A DNA stretch of 64,000 bases from Christensenella sp964438705. GTDB taxonomy: Bacteria; Bacillota; Clostridia; Christensenellales; Christensenellaceae. The notes under the pieces were generated by a model. The model saw only the letters and a list, made by a program, of their open reading frames with translations. It was not told the origin of the DNA and did no database searches. A program made the position numbers and the translations under genes. Below, one piece after another: positions 59,624 through 64,000 of the stretch. The DNA is taken from the NCBI GenBank assembly GCA_964438705.1, contig CAYTKQ010000003.1, forward strand, positions 160,920-224,919, written 5' to 3'. Positions within the stretch are counted from its first letter, which is position 1. Each line of letters begins with the position of its first letter.

Positions 59624-60349
59624 ATGAGAAAAGATGACAGAAAGGCGGACGAACTGCGTCCGCTTACGATTCAGAAGAATGTGGTGAAAAACGCGCACGG
59701 AAGCGTGTTGATCAGTACAGGGGATACACAGGTATTGTGCACGGCGATGCTGGAAAGCGGCGTGCCGCCTTTTCTGGAGGGAACGGGAAACGGCTGGCTC
59801 ACCGCAGAATATGCGATGCTGCCCTCATCCACGCCCAACAGAAAAAAGCGCAATGGCGCGAAGCCGGACGGACGCGGGGTGGAAATACAACGCCTGATCG
59901 GTCGTTCGCTGCGCAGTGTGTGCGATTTTAAGGGGATGGGTGAATATACGCTATATATTGACTGTGATGTCATAAACGCCGACGGAGGCACGCGTACGGC
60001 CTCCATCAGCGGAGCATTTGTCGCAGCAGCATTGTGCATCGATAAGGCGCTTAAGCAAGGAATACTTGCAAAGTCTCCCCTTAAGAAGCATATTGCGGCG
60101 GTCTCAGCGGGGCTGGTGGACGATATTGCGCTGCTCGACTTGTGTTATACTGAGGACAGCGGTGCGCAGGCCGACATGAACATGATTGCGGCGGACGACG
60201 GGAACATCGGGGAAATACAGATCTGCGGCGAGAAGCGTACAGTGACGGAGGCGGAATTTGCTGCGCTGATGGCGTTGTGCAAAAATGGCATTGGACAGAT
60301 CATTGCGCGCCAAAAAGAACAATTAAAGGAAGAGGGAATCATAATATGA
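59624..60349 (+). CDS. rph: Ribonuclease PH
   Basis: 241 residues. Phosphorolytic trimming of tRNA 3' ends. Sequence starts with the classic R-x-D-x-R-x-x-x-x-LRP pattern (RKADELRP), then GWLTAEYAMLP, GRSLRSVCD and DCDVINADGGTRTASISGA. Overlaps rdgB by 4 nt; rph-ysnA-ysnB order matches B. subtilis. Confidence 0.96.
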   Translation: MRKDDRKADELRPLTIQKNVVKNAHGSVLISTGDTQVLCTAMLESGVPPFLEGTGNGWLTAEYAMLPSSTPNRKKRNGAKPDGRGVEIQRLIGRSLRSVCDFKGMGEYTLYIDCDVINADGGTRTASISGAFVAAALCIDKALKQGILAKSPLKKHIAAVSAGLVDDIALLDLCYTEDSGAQADMNMIAADDGNIGEIQICGEKRTVTEAEFAALMALCKNGIGQIIARQKEQLKEEGIII

Positions 60350-60930
60350 AACGGTTGATTATCGCAACAAACAATCAAGGAAAGGTCCGGGAGATCAAAG
60401 CGGTCCTCGGCAAATTTTATGATGAAATACAGTCCTTAAAAGACGCAGGCATCGTGGCGGATGTGGTGGAGGACGGGGACAGCTTTCACGCCAATGCCAG
60501 CAAAAAAGCTGTGGAGATCAGCCTGATGGTGGAGGGCGACGTGTTGGCGGACGATTCCGGATTGTGTGTGGAGGCGCTCGATATGGCGCCCGGCATCTAT
60601 TCTGCGCGCTTTTCGGGCGAAGGAGCGGACGATCAGAAAAACAACGAAAAGCTGATCTCTATGCTTAAAGGGATTGAAAACCGCCGCGCATGGTTCGTGT
60701 GCGCGCTTGTGCTCGCGAACAACGGACAGGAAAAGCTTTACGTGGAGGAACGCGCACAAGGCCGTGTGATCGACGAGGCACGTGGGGAAAATGGATTTGG
60801 GTATGATCCGCTGTTTTATGTGGAGGAGTACGAACAGACATTTGCGGAGCTGCCCGCAGAAACCAAAAACGAGATCAGTCACCGCGGCAAGGCGCTGCGA
60901 AAACTGCAGAAGATGGTGGGAGAACGGTAA
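60346..60930 (+). CDS. rdgB: XTP/dITP pyrophosphatase
   Basis: 194 residues. House-cleaning nucleotidase for non-canonical purine NTPs. N-terminal IIATNNQGKVREI, LADDSGLCVEALD, PGIYSARFSG and the C-terminal GFGYDPLFY, SHRGKAL. ATG 60346 overlaps the rph stop. The longer frame from 60277 is overlap. Confidence 0.95.
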   Translation: MKRLIIATNNQGKVREIKAVLGKFYDEIQSLKDAGIVADVVEDGDSFHANASKKAVEISLMVEGDVLADDSGLCVEALDMAPGIYSARFSGEGADDQKNNEKLISMLKGIENRRAWFVCALVLANNGQEKLYVEERAQGRVIDEARGENGFGYDPLFYVEEYEQTFAELPAETKNEISHRGKALRKLQKMVGER

Positions 60931-61419
60931 GTGGACTATATTCATGCACTTGTGATGAGCGATACGCACGGGAATAGAAGCGCAATCGACGCAGTTTTGA
61001 GCGAATGCGGCCCGGTCGATTACATTTTTCATTTGGGTGACAACAGTTCGGATGCGCGCTATATCGACCAAAAGAGCAACGCAAAGGTCGTTGGCGTGAA
61101 GGGAAATTGCGACATGGGCGATTCCGGCAACGAAACGGATGCGGTCGTTTTAAAAGGGCAAAAGATATTGTTGACACATGGGCACCTCTTTCAGGTGAAA
61201 TATTCCTATGATCGTTTGTTTTATAAGGCGCAGGAAGAGGATGCAAAAGCGGTACTCTTTGGGCATACGCACCGGCCATTCTGCGAATATAACGAAGGAA
61301 TTTGGATGGTGAACCCGGGAAGCGCGGGCGAATCTTTTGACGGCACGGTGCGCTACGCAACGCTTTTGATCGGTGAAATGGGTGTGGTCCCTAAGCTGAG
61401 AACACTGAAAGAAATTTGA
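60931..61419 (+). CDS. Metallophosphoesterase, YfcE/YsnB family
   Basis: 162 residues: metal motifs SDTHGN, HLGDN, KGNCD, THGH and GHTHRP in order. Small phosphodiesterase of the YfcE/MJ0936 type; the natural substrate is unsettled. GTG 60931 directly follows the rdgB stop. Counterpart of B. subtilis YsnB by position. Confidence 0.92.
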   Translation: MDYIHALVMSDTHGNRSAIDAVLSECGPVDYIFHLGDNSSDARYIDQKSNAKVVGVKGNCDMGDSGNETDAVVLKGQKILLTHGHLFQVKYSYDRLFYKAQEEDAKAVLFGHTHRPFCEYNEGIWMVNPGSAGESFDGTVRYATLLIGEMGVVPKLRTLKEI

Positions 61420-61433
61420 TCTGCATTCTCTGT

Positions 61434-61462
61434 TTGTAATGCGCATAAAAATGCGTTATAAT
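61434..61462 (+). promoter_or_regulatory. gntR promoter with inverted repeat
   Basis: TTGTAA (61434-61439), 17-nt spacer, TATAAT (61457-61462). The spacer holds CGCAT-AAAA-ATGCG (61442-61455), a candidate operator for autoregulation. Confidence 0.65.
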
Positions 61463-61554
61463 GAGAATTATATTTTGTGTGAATATCATGACAATGAGCC
61501 TTTGATACATACAGAAGCGGAACAGAAAATTACAAGCATGAAAGGGGCGGATTT

Positions 61555-62307
61555 ATGAATTCCGTTTACTACCAGCTGAAGCTGGACAGGAACATTCCGG
61601 TTCCACTCTATTACCAACTGAAGCAGTTCATGGTCAAAAACATTGAAAATAATATCCTTAAAGAAGGCGATACCGTGCCGACGGAGGAGGAACTCTGCGG
61701 AATTTTGAACGTCAGCCGGGCGACGATCCGTCAGGCGTTCAGCGAACTTGTTGCAGAAGGGCACCTGAGACGTCAGAAAGCAAAAGGCACTTTTATTGCC
61801 AAGCCGAAGGTGGAGGGACGTTTTTTTCAAACGATCGAAAATTATAACGATGAAATGATCAAAAAAGGCTTGCAGCCCTCAACCATTGTGCGTGATATGG
61901 GAATCACACACGACCGGGATGTTTTGGAGGAACTTGGACTGGATGGACGTTCGACGTGCGTGTATGTTTACAGGACGCGCTACGCCAACAGTGATCCGAT
62001 GGTGTATGTAAAGACCTATCTCCCTGCAAAACCGTTCAAGGGCCTTTTAAACGAAGATCTGAGCAAAAATTCTCTTTATAAGACGCTGGAAGAGGAATTT
62101 GGTGTTGTGATCCACAAGGTTACAAGAAGGCTGCAGGTGGGGCTTGCGGATAAGGAGCTGTCAGCAATGCTTTCCATACCGGAGGGTTCGCCAATCTATG
62201 TGGTTTATACGCTTTCCTATACGAAGGACGGCACGCCTGTGGAATATTCAATTGCAAAATATCGCGGAGACCTCAATGAATTCCGCATCGATCTGGAACG
62301 CGGCTAA
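61555..62307 (+). CDS. GntR-family regulator, HutC/UTRA type
   Basis: 250 residues: winged helix (about 12-80; TVPTEEELCGILNVSRATIRQA) and UTRA ligand domain (about 95-245). Such regulators sense sugars, amino sugars or amino acids. No target operon flanks it; a bidirectional terminator and a reverse glycosyltransferase follow. AAAGGGG precedes the ATG. Confidence 0.9.
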   Translation: MNSVYYQLKLDRNIPVPLYYQLKQFMVKNIENNILKEGDTVPTEEELCGILNVSRATIRQAFSELVAEGHLRRQKAKGTFIAKPKVEGRFFQTIENYNDEMIKKGLQPSTIVRDMGITHDRDVLEELGLDGRSTCVYVYRTRYANSDPMVYVKTYLPAKPFKGLLNEDLSKNSLYKTLEEEFGVVIHKVTRRLQVGLADKELSAMLSIPEGSPIYVVYTLSYTKDGTPVEYSIAKYRGDLNEFRIDLERG

Positions 62308-62316
62308 AGAAAGTTT

Positions 62317-62350
62317 AAAAAAAGGATGTGCTTGGCAGCACATCCTTTTT
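62317..62350. terminator. Bidirectional terminator
   Basis: Stem AAAAAGGATGTGC / GCACATCCTTTTT around a 6-nt loop, between convergent gntR and glycosyltransferase genes. Confidence 0.92.
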
Positions 62351-62359
62351 GATTTGTTC

Positions 62360-63637
62360 TCAAGAGCGCTCAAAATCCTCGATGGATTTTGATACGCTGT
62401 GCGAAATCGGCTCCCAGCTGATCTTTTTGAACAGAGCGGCGATGGAAATGGGAATATAGGTCAGGATAAAGAGCGGGAAGGTAAACATATAAAATATTTT
62501 TTTGCCCGCGCTTGTATCGTGAATTTCCTTCCATTCAGTGATGGTGGTGATCATGCCCACAAGGAACAGCATGAGGTAGAAATTAAACAGCGACGTCACG
62601 ATTGCGGAGGTCGTGGTCGAAAAGACCAAATGCTGCAAATAGAAGCTGTCATTCATCATACCACTCAACAAAAAACACGCATTGACGACGATGCTGGCCA
62701 ATGAAACAAAAATGGCAGGAGCGATCGTGATGAACATATCGTAGCACGCAAATTTTCGATCAACTGCAAAGCCCTTTAAAAGGCCTTTGGAGTAAGTTCC
62801 AAGCACTTGGTAAAAACCCTTGGACCAACGCAGCCGCTGCGTCCACGACTGCTTCCACGTGCTCGGCTGCTCGTCGTAGATTTTTGCCGCGCCGCAATAG
62901 CCGATGGTCTCACCGTTGATGATGCTGTCCACTGAGAATTCAATGTCTTCCGTCAGCAGATGATGCTTCCAACCATGATTTTTTTGAATGATATCGTTGT
63001 GGATCAAAAAGCCCGTTCCCGAAATCGCACAGCTTGTTTTGAGCATCATGCGGGGATTATTGAGGTATTTGGACTCGCGGAGAAACCACAGGGAATAACC
63101 TGCGGAAATCCAGTTGGTCCCATAGTTTTTCGAGTTGCGGTAACAGGTAAGAATGCGATAGCCGTGATCGAACAGCTTGTTCATCTCCGCGACATAATTT
63201 TCGTCAAGCAGGTTGTCCGCGTCAAACACAAAGTAGCCTTCAAACTTGTCTTTGCCGTAGTCTCGCTTGATGTTGCGTAGCGCAAAGGTGAGGGCGTAGC
63301 CCTTTCCGATATATTTTTGATTGAAACGCTCATAGACATTCGCGCCGGCTGAGCGCGCGACATCCGCCGTGTCGTCCGTACAATTGTCTGCAATGACAAA
63401 AATATCCAGCTTATCTTTTGGATAGTTTTGCTTTTTGATGCTCTCGATGAGCTGGCCGATTACAGCACTTTCGTTTCGTGCGGCAATCAGAACCGCAAAA
63501 TGATGATTTTGGGAAGCGGGGGAGGGCGCTTTACCTTTTTTAACCAGCGCAACGGCAACATATATAATTTGGTAAGAATATAAAACCGTAAAAACAATAA
63601 ACAGGATTAAATTAAAATTCGTAATAAATGATAGCAC
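62360..63637 (-). CDS. Membrane glycosyltransferase, family 2
   Basis: 425 residues: N-terminal helix (about 5-30), GT2 catalytic domain with DNCTDDT, DAD (metal), TEDIEF (acid) and the QRLRW motif of processive enzymes (cellulose/hyaluronan/poly-GlcNAc synthase type), then about four C-terminal helices. It likely builds or extends an extracellular polysaccharide; sugar unknown. GTG start at 63637 with GGAGG upstream. A hairpin AAAGCCC-TGTA-GGGCTTT lies just before the ribosome site. With GGDEF proteins in the same genome, c-di-GMP control is imaginable, but no PilZ domain is present. Confidence 0.88.
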   Translation of the reverse strand: MLSFITNFNLILFIVFTVLYSYQIIYVAVALVKKGKAPSPASQNHHFAVLIAARNESAVIGQLIESIKKQNYPKDKLDIFVIADNCTDDTADVARSAGANVYERFNQKYIGKGYALTFALRNIKRDYGKDKFEGYFVFDADNLLDENYVAEMNKLFDHGYRILTCYRNSKNYGTNWISAGYSLWFLRESKYLNNPRMMLKTSCAISGTGFLIHNDIIQKNHGWKHHLLTEDIEFSVDSIINGETIGYCGAAKIYDEQPSTWKQSWTQRLRWSKGFYQVLGTYSKGLLKGFAVDRKFACYDMFITIAPAIFVSLASIVVNACFLLSGMMNDSFYLQHLVFSTTTSAIVTSLFNFYLMLFLVGMITTITEWKEIHDTSAGKKIFYMFTFPLFILTYIPISIAALFKKISWEPISHSVSKSIEDFERS

Positions 63638-63862
63638 TTTTCAAGACCTCCATAAAGCCCTACAGGGCTTTGTTTCATAAAACATATCACGCACAATTTC
63701 AGATTATAGCACGATGATGTGTCAAAATCTATGGAATAATTCTGAACATTTTATTACATTTGCCACAATATGCAATGAAAACGCGCATATACTGCCACTT
63801 GATGTCGCATATGGAAAAGCAAAATATTGAAAGTTTTTTGTGATATAAATATATAAAATGAA
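63638..63862. other. Intergenic region, no gene seen
   Basis: AT-rich. Holds the leader hairpin of the glycosyltransferase (63654-63671) and, on the minus strand, a TATAAT (63704-63709 region) with a TTGACA only 11 nt upstream, so the promoter is not clear. No ORF or RNA recognised. Confidence 0.5.
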
Positions 63863-63891
63863 TTGACTTTTCAAGGCGTATTTGCTATAAT
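63863..63891 (+). promoter_or_regulatory. tRNA promoter
   Basis: TTGACT (63863-63868), 17-nt spacer, TATAAT (63886-63891). A perfect hairpin ATTGTCGG / CCGACAAT (63915-63932) lies in the leader before the tRNA. Confidence 0.85.
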
Positions 63892-63946
63892 TTTTAATTG
63901 TCAGCCAAGGCAAAATTGTCGGGGCCGACAATGCCGCGAAGTGCTT

Positions 63947-64000
63947 GCGCCTGTAGCTCAGTTGGATAGAGCAACGGCCTTCTAAGCCGTGTGCCAGGGG
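63947..64000 (+). tRNA. tRNA-Arg (anticodon TCT), cut by window end
   Basis: Acceptor GCGCCTG, TA, D arm GCTC...GAGC, anticodon stem ACGGC / GCCGT around CTTCTAA (anticodon TCT, reads AGA). The T arm and 3' end lie beyond the window. Confidence 0.9.

Noticed and set aside
63722..63931. Minus-strand ORF upstream of tRNA-Arg
   Set aside because: Crosses the tRNA promoter, has no ribosome site and no recognisable content.

Overview
The window looks like a chromosomal segment of an anaerobic Gram-positive of the class Clostridia (Bacillota). Support: the ylm/divIVA division cluster (yggS-sepF-divIVA-lspA-rluD), the comEC-holA-rpsT junction, a PyrR-attenuated pyr operon with pyrK plus class 1B pyrD, the rph-rdgB-ysnB block, BceRS-BceAB, a SigB/SigF-type sigma locus, a class II (B12) ribonucleotide reductase, strong Shine-Dalgarno sites and many TTG/GTG starts. 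Base composition is moderate. A non-sporing Christensenella-like clostridium is possible, but I cannot fix the genus. No phage, transposase or CRISPR array was seen; foreign or decayed material is limited to two small scars (about 5.2-5.7 kb and 23.9-24.2 kb).

Layout. 0-5 kb: glutathione peroxidase, a heterodimeric ABC exporter, a RpiR regulator. 5.2-5.7 kb: scar with the C-terminal stub of a sortase-anchored protein. 5.8-10.8 kb: BceRS two-component system, BceAB detoxification pump and an unlisted 37-residue secreted peptide whose promoter shares a direct-repeat box with bceAB. 10.8-15.6 kb: a second two-component system followed by two GerMN lipoproteins. 15.6-21.4 kb: ECF S component, metallo-beta-lactamase protein, comEC, holA, rpsT (reverse), murI. 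21.4-23.8 kb: nrdJ behind two NrdR boxes. 23.9-24.1 kb: tetR remnant with an intact operator. 24.2-28.1 kb: oppBCDF without a binding protein. 28.2-31.3 kb: two tandem TPR-GGDEF proteins. 31.4-31.8 kb: 6S RNA abutting tRNA-Gln. 31.8-39 kb: eno, acyl-CoA synthetase, lgt, nicotinate phosphoribosyltransferase, a membrane-anchored beta-propeller. 39-42 kb: AI-2E family permease (reverse) and gdhA. 41.9-43.9 kb: sigma-factor partner-switching locus. 44-48.6 kb: HlyD-like protein and the division/lipoprotein/pseudouridine cluster. 48.6-56.3 kb: pyrR-uraA-pyrC-pyrF-carA-pyrK-pyrD-pyrE. 56.3-64 kb: NlpC/P60 protein, an unknown gene coupled to rqcH (reverse), rph-rdgB-ysnB, a GntR regulator, a glycosyltransferase (reverse) and the start of tRNA-Arg.

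Most genes are housekeeping. The parts that deserve attention are the peptide/BceR-box pair, the sigma locus (an RsbW homologue without ATP-binding boxes, then a second HATPase with an out-of-frame start beside an A6 tract), the metal-ligand-free ComEC C-terminal domain, the 6S-tRNA tandem, the tandem TPR-GGDEF genes and the unknown gene coupled to rqcH. Everything here is from reading the sequence by eye; no database search was run.
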